Positions 17,024 through 26,104 of a stretch of DNA of 64,000 bases are shown piece by piece. The translations under genes and the position numbers were made by a program. Source of the stretch: Salinibacterium sp. NG253. Lineage in GTDB: Bacteria; Actinomycetota; Actinomycetes; Actinomycetales; Microbacteriaceae. How positions within the stretch are numbered: the stretch's first letter is position 1; the number at the start of each line of letters is the position of its first letter. The DNA lies in the NCBI RefSeq assembly GCF_015864945.1, contig NZ_JADYWF010000001.1, forward strand, positions 1,054,378 to 1,118,377. Reading direction: 5' to 3'. The notes below the pieces were generated by a model, which did not search any database, had not been told where the DNA came from, and was given only the letters and a program-made list of their open reading frames with translations.

Positions 17024-18124
17024 ATGGCGTCTGTAACTTTTGACAATGCAACACGGCTCTACCCGGGATCAACGATCCCCGCTGTAGACAAGCTGAATCT
17101 TCACGTAGAAGACGGTGAATTCCTCGTACTTGTCGGCCCCTCGGGTTGCGGTAAGTCCACCAGCCTTCGCATGCTCGCCGGCCTTGAAGAGGTCAACGAT
17201 GGCAGCATCCTCATTGGTGACCGCGACGTCACCGATGTTCCGCCGAAAGACCGCGACATCGCCATGGTCTTCCAGAACTACGCTCTCTACCCGCACATGA
17301 CGGTTGCCGAGAACATGGGCTTCGCGCTCAAGATCGCCGGCGTCAACAAAGAGGAGCGTGCAGCTCGCGTACTCGAAGCAGCGAAGCTTCTTGACCTCGA
17401 GCCTTACTTGAGCCGCAAGCCCAAGGCACTCTCGGGTGGTCAGCGTCAGCGTGTTGCCATGGGTCGCGCTATCGTTCGCCAGCCCCAGGTCTTCCTCATG
17501 GATGAGCCACTGTCGAACTTGGACGCCAAGCTTCGCGTTCAGACTCGTACGCAGATCGCTAGCCTGCAGCGTCGCCTTGGAGTCACCACGGTTTACGTGA
17601 CTCACGACCAGACCGAAGCGCTCACCATGGGTGACCGCATCGCTGTGCTCAAGGATGGCATCCTCCAGCAGGTTGGAACTCCTCGCGACCTCTACGAAGC
17701 ACCGCAGAACATCTTCGTTGCTGGCTTCATCGGCAGCCCCGCTATGAACCTCTTCAGCGTTGACATCGTCGACGGTGGCTTGCAGTTCGGCGACGCTGTT
17801 GTTGCGGTTGACGCTGAGACGCTCGGCGAAACCGACGCTAAGACGGTCACCATCGGCATCCGTCCCGAAGACGTCATCGTTTCGACGTCGGGCAACGGCC
17901 TTCCCGTTGATGTTGACCTGGTTGAAGAACTCGGTGCTGACGGTTACCTCTACGGTCACGCAGAAATCAAGGGCGAGCGTGTTGACATCGTTGCTCGCGT
18001 TGATGGCCGCTCGCACCCGAACGCTGGCGAGAAGGTCTTCTTGACCCCTGAGCCTCACCACGTGCACGTGTTCGACACCGAGTCGGGCCTGCGCCTCACC
18101 AAGAAGCCTGTAGTCGCAAGCTAA
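17024..18124 (+). CDS. Sugar ABC transporter ATP-binding protein (MsiK/UgpC type)
   Basis: A 366-aa ATPase of the CUT1 carbohydrate importer class. Walker A is GPSGCGKST (38-46), the signature LSGGQRQRVAMGRA lies near residue 135, and Walker B is VFLMDEPLSNLD. The C-terminal third is a TOBE/OB regulatory domain (IGIRPEDV). No permease or binding-protein gene is nearby, so it is probably a shared ATPase serving several sugar importers, like Streptomyces MsiK. The Shine-Dalgarno GGAG lies unusually far (about 13 bases) from the ATG. Confidence 0.88.
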   Translation: MASVTFDNATRLYPGSTIPAVDKLNLHVEDGEFLVLVGPSGCGKSTSLRMLAGLEEVNDGSILIGDRDVTDVPPKDRDIAMVFQNYALYPHMTVAENMGFALKIAGVNKEERAARVLEAAKLLDLEPYLSRKPKALSGGQRQRVAMGRAIVRQPQVFLMDEPLSNLDAKLRVQTRTQIASLQRRLGVTTVYVTHDQTEALTMGDRIAVLKDGILQQVGTPRDLYEAPQNIFVAGFIGSPAMNLFSVDIVDGGLQFGDAVVAVDAETLGETDAKTVTIGIRPEDVIVSTSGNGLPVDVDLVEELGADGYLYGHAEIKGERVDIVARVDGRSHPNAGEKVFLTPEPHHVHVFDTESGLRLTKKPVVAS

Positions 18125-18206
18125 CTTCCGCTTTACGATCGAGCCCGTCGACGTCGAACCCAGTTCGGATGTTTGGCGGGCTCGTTCTATTTTCAAGGAC
18201 ACGTGA

Positions 18207-19517
18207 ATGACTGGTTCTGTCAACATCACCGCCGCCACCGTCGATCCGGCCCTGCTGGATCTGCCGTGGGAGTTGCCGCTCGAGCTGTGGCCCGATGATT
18301 CCATCGCGATCCTGCCGAAGGGTATTTCGCGACACCTCGTGCGCTTTGCCAATCTCAGCGGTTACGTCGTGGCCATCAAGGAGACCTCAAGCGAGCTCGC
18401 TAAGCGTGAGTACGAGATGCTGCGCACCCTGCAGAAGCTCGACGTCCCCTGTGTCGACCCGCTCGCGATCATCACGAACCGCACGGCGGCCGATGGCGAA
18501 GAACTGAAGTCGGTTCTTGTGACCCGACACTTGCGCTTCTCCCTCCCCTACCGCGCTGTGTATTCCCAAAGCTTGCGCCCCGAAACAGCTCGGCGTCTCG
18601 TCGATGCTCTGGCGGTGCTGCTGGTTCGCCTGCACATTGTCGGCTTTTTCTGGGGCGATGTTTCGCTCTCCAACACTCTTTTTCGCCGTGACGCTGGCGC
18701 GTTCGCGGCCTACCTCGTGGATGCCGAAACCGGGCAGTTGTATGACCGGCTGTCGAATGGTCAACGCGAGAACGACCTCGAAATCGGTCGCGTCAACATT
18801 GCGGGCGAACTGCTCGACCTGCAGGCCGGCGGTCGACTCGAACAAGACATTGACCCCGTTGAGATCAGCAATGGCATCGTCGCGCAGTACCGCACGCTGT
18901 GGCAAGAGCTCACCGGCTCCGAGCGTTTCGACCAGTCCGAACGCTGGCGCATCAACCAGCGCGTTGAGCGCCTCAATGCTCTCGGCTTTGACATCGAAGA
19001 ACTCGCCATCAAGACGGAAGATTCGGGCACCCGGGTGCGCATTCAGCCCAAGGTCGTGGATGCCGGACACCACTCACGTCGCCTGCTGCGGTTGACCGGT
19101 CTCGATGCTCAAGAAAACCAAGCTCGCCGCCTGCTCAACGACATGGATTCCTACCGCGCCGCGTTCGACAAGCAAGACATGGACGAAGAGATGCTTGCCC
19201 ACGAGTGGGCCGCGCGCGTCTTCGAACCCGTGATTCGCGCAATCCCGAAAGAGATGCGCGGCAAGCTCGAACCTGCTGAGGCTTTCCACCAGCTGCTCGA
19301 TCACCGTCGTCAGCTCGCGCAGGATTCCGGCCACGACATCCCGCTGGCAGAGGCGGTGGGCAGTTATGTCGAGAATGTGTTGCAGTTCCGTCGCGACGAA
19401 GCCACCATGATTAACCCGCCAACGGGCGCGTTCACGATGCCGATTACGATTCAGGGCGAATTGGCCGCCGCGGATGACGGTGGCGACGACGAAGAGGACT
19501 GGCGCCTCAAGGTCTAA
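18207..19517 (+). CDS. DUF4032 protein with kinase-like N-terminal domain
   Basis: A 436-aa protein. The N-terminal half resembles the lipopolysaccharide-kinase/protein-kinase-like fold: a lysine in VVAIKETSSELAKREYEML, then a catalytic-loop-like HIVGFFWGDVSLSNTLFRR and a metal-site-like YLVDAETG. The C-terminal half is the DUF4032 region, with the SRRLLRLTGLDAQENQARRLLNDM block. The substrate is unknown, but the kinase-like residues appear intact. ATG at 18207 follows AAGGA. It lies 82 bp after the ATPase gene and could be cotranscribed with it. Confidence 0.75.
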   Translation: MTGSVNITAATVDPALLDLPWELPLELWPDDSIAILPKGISRHLVRFANLSGYVVAIKETSSELAKREYEMLRTLQKLDVPCVDPLAIITNRTAADGEELKSVLVTRHLRFSLPYRAVYSQSLRPETARRLVDALAVLLVRLHIVGFFWGDVSLSNTLFRRDAGAFAAYLVDAETGQLYDRLSNGQRENDLEIGRVNIAGELLDLQAGGRLEQDIDPVEISNGIVAQYRTLWQELTGSERFDQSERWRINQRVERLNALGFDIEELAIKTEDSGTRVRIQPKVVDAGHHSRRLLRLTGLDAQENQARRLLNDMDSYRAAFDKQDMDEEMLAHEWAARVFEPVIRAIPKEMRGKLEPAEAFHQLLDHRRQLAQDSGHDIPLAEAVGSYVENVLQFRRDEATMINPPTGAFTMPITIQGELAAADDGGDDEEDWRLKV

Positions 19518-19532
19518 CCAGGCGTCGTTTCG

Positions 19533-20015
19533 CTACGACAAGAGTTGCTCAAGGCCCCGCCCGGTCACGTGTTCGAAGACCAGATTGGTTTCGGAATGCG
19601 CGACAGCCGGATGACTGGCCAAGTAGGTGAGCACAAAGTCTCTCAGTTCTGCCGCGCTGTGAGCCGCGACGTGAAGCAAGTAGTCGTCGCCGCCCCCGGT
19701 GTGGAAGAAGGCCAGCACGCCAGGCCAGTTCGGGGCAGCGCTGCGGAAAGCATCCACGTCTTCGCGCACGTGTTTGACGAGTTTGATGGAGATGAGGGCC
19801 TGCACGCTCATGCCGAGTTTGGCGACATCGATGTCAGCGTGGAAACCTCGAAGATAACCTTCGTCGTGCAGGCGACGAAGGCGCTGAGAGACAGTGGATT
19901 CGGCAACTCCGGCTGCGGCTGACAGAGCCGACCCCGACATCCGCGCATTGCTGGCTAGGCTCGCCAGAATGATTTGATCGATCGAATCGATTGGCAGACT
20001 ATTGTTCTCTCGCAC
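19533..20015 (-). CDS. Lrp/AsnC family transcriptional regulator
   Basis: A 160-aa feast/famine regulator. The N-terminal helix-turn-helix (about 10-60; MSGSALSAAAGVAESTVSQRLRRLHDEGYLRGF) is followed by a RAM ligand-binding domain with the GGGDDYLLHVAA turn. The GTG start has a near-perfect AGGAGG five bases upstream. It is divergent from a Cys/Met-metabolism PLP enzyme and likely controls it in response to an amino acid such as methionine or cysteine. The 99-bp shared region holds a CGAAA..TTTCG dyad. Confidence 0.88.
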   Translation of the reverse strand: MRENNSLPIDSIDQIILASLASNARMSGSALSAAAGVAESTVSQRLRRLHDEGYLRGFHADIDVAKLGMSVQALISIKLVKHVREDVDAFRSAAPNWPGVLAFFHTGGGDDYLLHVAAHSAAELRDFVLTYLASHPAVAHSETNLVFEHVTGRGLEQLLS

Positions 20016-20041
20016 GGTGGCCTCCTGGGTCGCAGCTTATG

Positions 20042-20060
20042 CGAAAAACGTCATATTTCG
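20042..20060. promoter_or_regulatory. Candidate operator in the Lrp/PLP-enzyme divergent region
   Basis: CGAAA (20042-20046) and TTTCG (20056-20060) flank a nine-base AT-rich centre, 27 bases upstream of the Lrp start. The arms are short, so this is only a candidate Lrp site. Confidence 0.3.
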
Positions 20061-20114
20061 TGAAGATTCTGCAGGAGAGTTGATTAGCGTCGAAGTTTCT
20101 GCTGTTATCAAGTC

Positions 20115-21299
20115 ATGCTGCCTCACGACATCCATCTCGAAACCCTTGCTGTTCACGCGGGAATGGAGGGCGTGCAGGAATCTGGTCAGCACGTTCCCTC
20201 GATCGACCTCTCCACCACCAATCCGCTGCCGAGCGTCGAAGTGGGTGGCGACTCCTACGAGAACCTCGCCTCGGGAAACCCCATCATCGATGGCCACTCC
20301 GCCGTCTACCAACGGCTCTGGCAGCCAGGTGTCGCTCGATTCGAAGACAGCCTCGCCGCCCTCGAAGGAGCAGAAGCCGCCGTCGCGTATGCCAGCGGCA
20401 TGGCAGCGCTCTCCGCAGTGCTGATTTCCATCGCTTCGGCCGGCCGCCCGCACGTCGTTGGCGTTCGCCCGCTTTACGGCGGAACCGACCACGTTCTCGA
20501 CAACGGACTGCTCGGCACGACCGTGACCTGGGCGGATGCCGACTCGATCGTCAACGCCATTCAGCCCAACACGGGCCTCATCATCATCGAGTCCCCCGCG
20601 AACCCCACCCTCGAACTTGTTGACATCGCGAAGGTCGTTGAAGCGGCTGGCACGGTTCCCGTTCTCGTGGACAACACTTTCGCGACTCCCGTTCTCCAGC
20701 GCCCCATCGAATTTGGCGCCGCGATGGTGCTGCACAGTGCCACCAAGTACTTGGGCGGCCACGGAGATGTCATGGGCGGGGTTATCGCCACGAGCGAAGA
20801 GCACGCCAAGGCCCTGCGCAACGTCCGCGCTCTCACTGGAGGCGTTCTGCACCCCTTTGCGGCCTATCTGCTGCACCGTGGACTTCGCACACTTCCCCTG
20901 CGCGTACGCGCCCAGCAGGAGACCGCGGGCGAGCTTGCTCGTCGCCTCGACGGTCATCCCGCGCTCGCTCGCGTGCTTTACCCCGGCCTTCCCGGTCAGG
21001 ACCCGGCTGGACTCATTGGAACTCAGTCGGCCGGCGCCGGTTCGCTCATCGCTCTCGACCTTGCCGGCGGCTATGACGCCGCGGCGAAGTTCACCGAGTC
21101 GGTAAAGCTCATCACCCATGCGGTCTCGCTCGGCGGCATCGACACCCTCGTGCAGCATCCGGCATCGCTCACGCACCGCCCGGTTGCTTCGGAAGCGAAG
21201 CCGGGAGCGGGAATTGTGCGTGTCTCGGTCGGGCTCGAGCACGTCGATGACCTCATGAACGACATCACGGCTGCGCTCGACGCGGTCAGCGCTAGCTAG
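20115..21299 (+). CDS. Cys/Met metabolism PLP-dependent enzyme (cystathionine/methionine gamma-lyase-like)
   Basis: A 394-aa fold-type I PLP enzyme of the cystathionine gamma-lyase/synthase/methionine gamma-lyase family. YxR-like QRLWQP, the AAVAYASGMAA phosphate-binding region, ESPANPTLELVDI, DNTF, and SATKYLGGHGDVMGGV with the PLP lysine are all present, as is the C-terminal SLGGIDTLVQHPASLTHR block. The last element is common to gamma-lyases, so transsulfuration or methionine degradation is likely; the exact reaction cannot be read from sequence alone. ATG at 20115 lacks a good Shine-Dalgarno sequence. The divergent Lrp gene probably regulates it. Confidence 0.85.
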   Translation: MLPHDIHLETLAVHAGMEGVQESGQHVPSIDLSTTNPLPSVEVGGDSYENLASGNPIIDGHSAVYQRLWQPGVARFEDSLAALEGAEAAVAYASGMAALSAVLISIASAGRPHVVGVRPLYGGTDHVLDNGLLGTTVTWADADSIVNAIQPNTGLIIIESPANPTLELVDIAKVVEAAGTVPVLVDNTFATPVLQRPIEFGAAMVLHSATKYLGGHGDVMGGVIATSEEHAKALRNVRALTGGVLHPFAAYLLHRGLRTLPLRVRAQQETAGELARRLDGHPALARVLYPGLPGQDPAGLIGTQSAGAGSLIALDLAGGYDAAAKFTESVKLITHAVSLGGIDTLVQHPASLTHRPVASEAKPGAGIVRVSVGLEHVDDLMNDITAALDAVSAS

Positions 21300-21313
21300 C
21301 CGCACTTTCCTTA

Positions 21314-21359
21314 AACGCAGAGAGCCGCTGTCCCCTCGGGGACAGCGGCTCTCTGCGTT
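21314..21359. terminator. Strong bidirectional terminator between PLP enzyme and rlmB
   Basis: A perfect 22-bp stem: 21314-21335 pairs with 21338-21359 around a two-base loop. The genes on both sides point towards it. Confidence 0.85.
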
Positions 21360-21386
21360 GCGGCGCAGGATCACTCCTGCGGCACG

Positions 21387-22421
21387 CTACTTCTTTTTGC
21401 GAGCTGCTGAACGCAGCTTCGAGATCTCATAGAGCGTGACACTCGCGGCGATACCGGCGTTGAGCGACTCGGTCGATGCACTGATCGGGATCGACACGAT
21501 GGCGTCACAGTTTTCAGTGACGAGACGCGACAAGCCCTTACCTTCGCTACCGACAACGATCAAAACGGGCTCTTTCGCCAGAGGCAATGCGGGAAGCGAC
21601 ACGTCGCCATCCCCATCGAGACCGAGCACGAAGACGCCGCGCTTCTTGTATTCCTTGATCATCTGCGTGAGGTTATTGGCCATAGCAACGGGTGTGCGTG
21701 CGGCAGCACCGGCGGAGGTTTTCCACGCGGATGCCGTCATGCCCACCGAGCGACGCTGCGGAACAATGACACCCTGGCCACCAAACGCGGCAACCGAGCG
21801 CACGATAGCGCCGAGGTTGCGCGGGTCAGTGATGCCGTCGAGAGCAACAAGCAGCGGAACCTGGCCGCGAGCTTCTACCTTGTCGAGCAATTCCATGGGG
21901 TGCGCGTACTCGTACGGCGGCACCTTGAGGGCAAAGCCCTGGTGCACAGAGTCGAAACCGGCAAGACGGTCGAGTTCTGGACGCATCACTTCGAGCACGG
22001 CGATGCCGCGCGAGGTCGCGAGTTTGAGGATCTCCTTGACGCGGTCATCGTATTCGATACGTGCAGCCATGTAGAGCGTGTGGGCGGGGATCTTGGCGCG
22101 AAGAGCCTCGAGCACCGAGTTACGGCCAGTGACCATCTCAGACTCGTCGGCAGACTTCGCTACCCGCGACCGGCTGGGCTGGCTCGAACGCTGGCCGCCC
22201 TCGGAGGGCTTGCCACCGTTGCGGCGAGTTCCACCGGCTGCTTCATAGCGCTCGGCCGCAGCCTTGCGCTTGCCTGCGGGGTGGTACGGGCGGTCTTCTG
22301 CCTTGGGTGTGGGCTTGCGACCTTCGAGAGCCTGACGTCCCTGGCCTCCCGAGCCGACCTGGGGGCCCTTGCGGCCCTTGCGTACCGCTCCTGCGCGGGG
22401 TGTGTTACCTGGGTTTTTCAC
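21387..22421 (-). CDS. rlmB: 23S rRNA (guanosine-2'-O)-methyltransferase RlmB (TrmH/SpoU family)
   Basis: A 344-aa SpoU-type methyltransferase that 2'-O-methylates a 23S rRNA guanosine. A long basic, disordered N-terminal tail (about 1-100, rich in Arg, Lys and Gly) precedes the substrate-binding domain and the trefoil-knot domain. Knot motifs are LDGITDPRNLGAIVRSVAAFG, VVGSEGKGLSRLV and VSIPISASTESLNAGIAASVTLYE. The GTG start has AGGAG eight bases upstream. It follows cysS by 31 bp as one operon, the usual actinobacterial order. Confidence 0.92.
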   Translation of the reverse strand: MKNPGNTPRAGAVRKGRKGPQVGSGGQGRQALEGRKPTPKAEDRPYHPAGKRKAAAERYEAAGGTRRNGGKPSEGGQRSSQPSRSRVAKSADESEMVTGRNSVLEALRAKIPAHTLYMAARIEYDDRVKEILKLATSRGIAVLEVMRPELDRLAGFDSVHQGFALKVPPYEYAHPMELLDKVEARGQVPLLVALDGITDPRNLGAIVRSVAAFGGQGVIVPQRRSVGMTASAWKTSAGAAARTPVAMANNLTQMIKEYKKRGVFVLGLDGDGDVSLPALPLAKEPVLIVVGSEGKGLSRLVTENCDAIVSIPISASTESLNAGIAASVTLYEISKLRSAARKKK

Positions 22422-22452
22422 GAGTGTTGCTCCTGTCGGAAGCGCCGATCAG

Positions 22453-23883
22453 TCACGGCAAGCTCCAATGCGATCCGGTCGAGTCATCTTCTAGTGCGAT
22501 GCCCGCCGCTGATAGTTCATCACGGATTCGGTCTGCGGCAGCAAAATCCTTAGCTGCGCGGGCCGTATTGCGATCCTCAATGAGCTGTTCAACCAGTACT
22601 GACAAAGCAGCAACGGCTGGCTCTGAACGCTCAGAACCCCATCGTGGATCAAGTGGGTTGATACCCAAAACCTGTGCCATAGCGATCACGTGTGATCGCG
22701 CGGTGGCAACCGCCGCAAGATCTCCGTCGTCGAGGGCAGCGTTGCCCGAACGAATCGTCTCGTGCACGACCGCGAGCGCCTGAGGCACTGCAAGGTCGTC
22801 ATCCATGGCCTCGCCGAATGCCTCGGGCACCTCTGTGGTGTTCGCGACGTCGAAGCGAGTGTCTCGCAGTCGACGCGAGGCACGCTCAATGAACACCTCA
22901 AGGCGTTCAAAGGCTGCTTCTGCTTCAGCAAGTGACGTGTCAGTGTAGTCGATTGTGGAGCGGTAATGGGCCGCTCCCAACAAATAGCGCACCACAATGG
23001 GGCGAGCGGCATCCAAAAGGTCGCGAGCGAACACCGAATTGCCGAGTGATTTCGACATTTTTTGGCCGTTGACGTTGACCATGCCGTTGTGCACCCAGTG
23101 ACGAGCGAACTCATCACCAGCAGCGGTCGACTGGGCAAGTTCGTTCTCGTGATGAGGGAACCGCAAATCAAGGCCACCACCGTGGACGTCGAATGCCCCG
23201 CCCAAGTAGCGGCGAGACATGGCAGAGCACTCAATGTGCCAGCCCGGACGTCCGTTGCCCCACGGCGACGACCACGATGCTGACTCGGGTTCAGTGGGCT
23301 TGCTCCCCTTCCAGAGGGCAAAGTCACGCGGATCGCGCTTGGAGCGCGGGTCGGCATCGGCTGCGGCAACCATGTCGTCGAGCTTCTGCCGGGTAAGTTC
23401 GCCGTAGGAGGGCCACGACTGAGTGTCGAAGTAGACGTCTCCCGACTCGTCGCTTGCGGCATACGCATGGCCGCGCTCGATGAGCTTCGCGATCAATTCG
23501 CGCATCTCACCGATGTTGCCGGTGGCCCGAGGCTCGTAGGTCGGCGGCAGAATGCCGAGCTCGTTGTAGCCCGCGGTGAACTCAAGTTCGACACGGTAGG
23601 CCAAGGCCCACCACTGTTCGGTCGAGCCTTCGGCTGCGGCATCCGCTGCTCGGGTCAAAATCTTGTCGTCGATGTCGGTGACGTTGCGCACGAGCGTGAC
23701 GTCGAGCCCACGATAGGTGAGCCAGCGGCGCCAAATGTCGTAGACGAGGGCCGAACGCAAGTGGCCGATGTGCGGAGACGACTGCACGGTAGGACCGCAG
23801 ACGTAGATGCCCACCTTGCCCGGCTCACGGGGATCGAGGTCGAGGAGGCTGGCACTGCGAGTGTCATAGAGGCGAATAGTCAC
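22453..23883 (-). CDS. cysS: Cysteinyl-tRNA synthetase
   Basis: A 476-aa class I aminoacyl-tRNA synthetase that charges tRNA-Cys. It has HIGH (38-41), the zinc-site cysteine in [21 protein letters not shown] and KMSKS (275-279). The GTG start lacks a Shine-Dalgarno sequence; TAAACT lies exactly six bases upstream, consistent with a leaderless transcript. Upstream in many actinobacteria is ispF or ispDF; here a 13-kb catabolic block intervenes. Confidence 0.95.
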   Translation of the reverse strand: MTIRLYDTRSASLLDLDPREPGKVGIYVCGPTVQSSPHIGHLRSALVYDIWRRWLTYRGLDVTLVRNVTDIDDKILTRAADAAAEGSTEQWWALAYRVELEFTAGYNELGILPPTYEPRATGNIGEMRELIAKLIERGHAYAASDESGDVYFDTQSWPSYGELTRQKLDDMVAAADADPRSKRDPRDFALWKGSKPTEPESASWSSPWGNGRPGWHIECSAMSRRYLGGAFDVHGGGLDLRFPHHENELAQSTAAGDEFARHWVHNGMVNVNGQKMSKSLGNSVFARDLLDAARPIVVRYLLGAAHYRSTIDYTDTSLAEAEAAFERLEVFIERASRRLRDTRFDVANTTEVPEAFGEAMDDDLAVPQALAVVHETIRSGNAALDDGDLAAVATARSHVIAMAQVLGINPLDPRWGSERSEPAVAALSVLVEQLIEDRNTARAAKDFAAADRIRDELSAAGIALEDDSTGSHWSLP

Positions 23884-23967
23884 TAAGCAAGTTTAGCGAC
23901 CCCCGCTGGGTGTTACACGGTCGGGTTGAGGCACAGGGGAATGTGAACGCCCCCGTGCCTCTCACCA

Positions 23968-24828
23968 CTACTTCGTGTACGTGTAGAAACCGCGACCCGT
24001 CGCGATTCCCAAGTAACCCTTGTCGATGTACTCGGTCTTGATCCACTCAGCAAACCGCTTCGTGTTCTCGTCGCCGTGGGACATGATGTTGTACGGCGTT
24101 GTGAGCCCGATTACGTCAAGGATCTGGAACGGCCCCATCGGAGCACCGGTGGCGATCCGCCACGTGTTATCGACGTCGGCCGGCTCTGCATAACCATCGG
24201 CCGCGAGCTCTGCCGCAGCGTTGAGGAACGGAACGAGCAACGAGTTGAGAACGTAGCCGGCCTTCTCCTTGTGGATCGGAATCGGCACCATACCGATTGC
24301 AGAAGCGAACTCCACCACCGAATCGAAGACAGCGGGGTCGGTGTCTGCCGTACCCATGATCTCGGCAGTGTTGAACTTCCAGATTTGGTTGGCAAAGTGC
24401 AGTGCGAGGAACTTGTCTGGACGTCCCGTGGAGTCCTTGATGTCACTGGGCAACAGAGTGGACGAGTTTGTCGCAAAAATCGTGTGCGCGGGAGCGAGCT
24501 TTCCGAGCTCCGCGTAGGTGGTCTTCTTGAGGTCGAGAATCTCGGGAATGGCCTCGATAACGAGGTCGGCGTCCTTAACAGCATCCGCAAGATCGGAGGA
24601 GAACCGCACGCGACCAAGGGCTTCTTGCGCCTTGCCGTCTGCCGCACCAGCAACGCTGTCGGCAACGTAGGTGCTCGCCAGCCCGTCGAACCGAGTGCGA
24701 GCCTTCTCTAGAACTTCATCGTTGATGTCGTACGCCACGACCTCGAAGCCACTGAATGCTGTTTGGTATGCAATCTGGGATCCGAGCACGCCAGTGCCCA
24801 GAACCGTTACACGCTGAATGTTTGTCAT
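23968..24828 (-). CDS. 3-hydroxyacyl-CoA dehydrogenase family protein
   Basis: A 286-aa NAD-dependent dehydrogenase of the 3-hydroxybutyryl-CoA dehydrogenase type. The N-terminal Rossmann motif is VLGTGVLGSQIA (about 9-20). The catalytic region includes ATNSSTLLPSDI and LHFANQIWKFNTAEIM, where the usual FFNPVP is replaced by HFANQI. The C-terminal dimerisation domain contains KAGYVLNSLLVPF and DNTWRIATGAPMGPFQILDVIGL. Fatty-acid or polyhydroxyalkanoate metabolism is the default role, but the altered FFNP motif leaves room for a different acyl or hydroxy substrate. It is the first gene of the accessory block beyond cysS and is divergent from the SorC regulator. Confidence 0.82.
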   Translation of the reverse strand: MTNIQRVTVLGTGVLGSQIAYQTAFSGFEVVAYDINDEVLEKARTRFDGLASTYVADSVAGAADGKAQEALGRVRFSSDLADAVKDADLVIEAIPEILDLKKTTYAELGKLAPAHTIFATNSSTLLPSDIKDSTGRPDKFLALHFANQIWKFNTAEIMGTADTDPAVFDSVVEFASAIGMVPIPIHKEKAGYVLNSLLVPFLNAAAELAADGYAEPADVDNTWRIATGAPMGPFQILDVIGLTTPYNIMSHGDENTKRFAEWIKTEYIDKGYLGIATGRGFYTYTK

Positions 24829-25116
24829 TGTGCTCTCTTCTCTTCGGTTTGTAACCTGATCCGATGCTCTAAATTTACTCCTGATTGGCTGAGCCTTGGC
24901 TGTGCCTCACGAGTGTGCAGCATGTGCTTCAGCGGGATATAAAACGCATGTTTTCTGGGGGTAGGCGGGTCACGGACTGGCATCAATCAGCGGTTTGTAG
25001 CTAGTAGAACCCTGCAAATCATGCGCACGAGTGTGAAGACCGAAGTAGAATCAGTGCAAATCAGCAACGAAGCATGAGAGAGGAATGGACCGATACCCAG
25101 TCCACGCAATCAAGCA

Positions 25117-26043
25117 ATGCTTGTGAAGGCCGCCACTCTCTACTACCTCGAGGGCAAATCACAAGCCGAAGTCGCCCAAGAGATTGGGGTCTCGCGATCG
25201 AACGTCTCTCGCGTACTCGCTGATGCCCGCAAGAACGGCATCGTCGAGATCCGTATCAACGATCCTTTCGGCCGCGCTCAAGACCTCGAAGCTCAACTCG
25301 TCGCCCGCTACGGACTCCGCGAGTGTCGCGTCGCGCCCAGCACCGGCGCCGACAACCAGCTCACTCGCGTTGGCGCGCTCGGCGCCCAATGGCTCATCGA
25401 CAATCTGCCCCGCGACGGCGGCATCGCCCTTTCCTGGGGTTCAAGCGTGCAGGCCGTCGTCGATGAAATTCCGGATGATTCCTCCCACGAGAACATCGAA
25501 GTGCTTCCCCTCGTCGGCGGGCTTTCCATCGTGGACTCCGCTCGCGACGGCAACGTTCTCGTGCGCCTGCTCGCCACCAAACTGGGAGCACAACACCGCC
25601 GCCTTTACGCGCCCGCTGTCGTCGAATCCCGCGAATCCCGCGAAGCATTCCTGCGCGAACCGTCCATCACCGGCGTATTGAGCGCATCGAAGCGGGCCAA
25701 GATCGCGATCGTTGGTGTCGGTAACGTCGGCGTTGGAGCTTCTGGCGCCATCATCGAGTCGATGAACTTGAGCAAGACTGAGCGCGCTGAGTTTGCAGCA
25801 TCCGGAGCCGTTGGTGACTGCTGCACACGCTTCTTCGACAGTGACGGAAAAATCGTCGAGTCAGTAGTTAATGACCGCGTCATCGCGATCGACCTCGAAG
25901 AGCTCGGCAACATTCCGACCGTCGTGGGCGTTGCCGCCGGAGCACAGAAACTCGAGGGCACCCACGCAGCGCTCACGGGCGGGCTCTTCGATGTGCTCGT
26001 CGTCGACTCCGACCTCGCGCTCGCGCTCCTCAACCAGCGTTAA
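25117..26043 (+). CDS. SorC-family sugar-binding transcriptional regulator
   Basis: A 308-aa regulator. The N-terminal helix-turn-helix (about 10-45; YLEGKSQAEVAQEIGVSRSNVSRVLADARKNGIVEI) is followed by the SorC sugar-phosphate-binding domain with GIALSWGSSVQAV, LPLVGGL and GVAAGAQKLEGTHAALTGGLFDVLVVD. The family senses phosphorylated sugars or polyols. ATG at 25117 is the only in-frame start after a stop at 25075-25077 and has no good ribosome binding site. The preceding 13-codon frame (25085-25126) overlaps it, so coupling is possible. It probably controls the flanking PTS genes. Confidence 0.85.
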   Translation: MLVKAATLYYLEGKSQAEVAQEIGVSRSNVSRVLADARKNGIVEIRINDPFGRAQDLEAQLVARYGLRECRVAPSTGADNQLTRVGALGAQWLIDNLPRDGGIALSWGSSVQAVVDEIPDDSSHENIEVLPLVGGLSIVDSARDGNVLVRLLATKLGAQHRRLYAPAVVESRESREAFLREPSITGVLSASKRAKIAIVGVGNVGVGASGAIIESMNLSKTERAEFAASGAVGDCCTRFFDSDGKIVESVVNDRVIAIDLEELGNIPTVVGVAAGAQKLEGTHAALTGGLFDVLVVDSDLALALLNQR

Positions 26044-26104
26044 CTAGCACCACCCCGCGGTAGTCACGCTTCAGGTCAGCAGCGAAGCAGCTCCCGGCGG
26101 GCCA

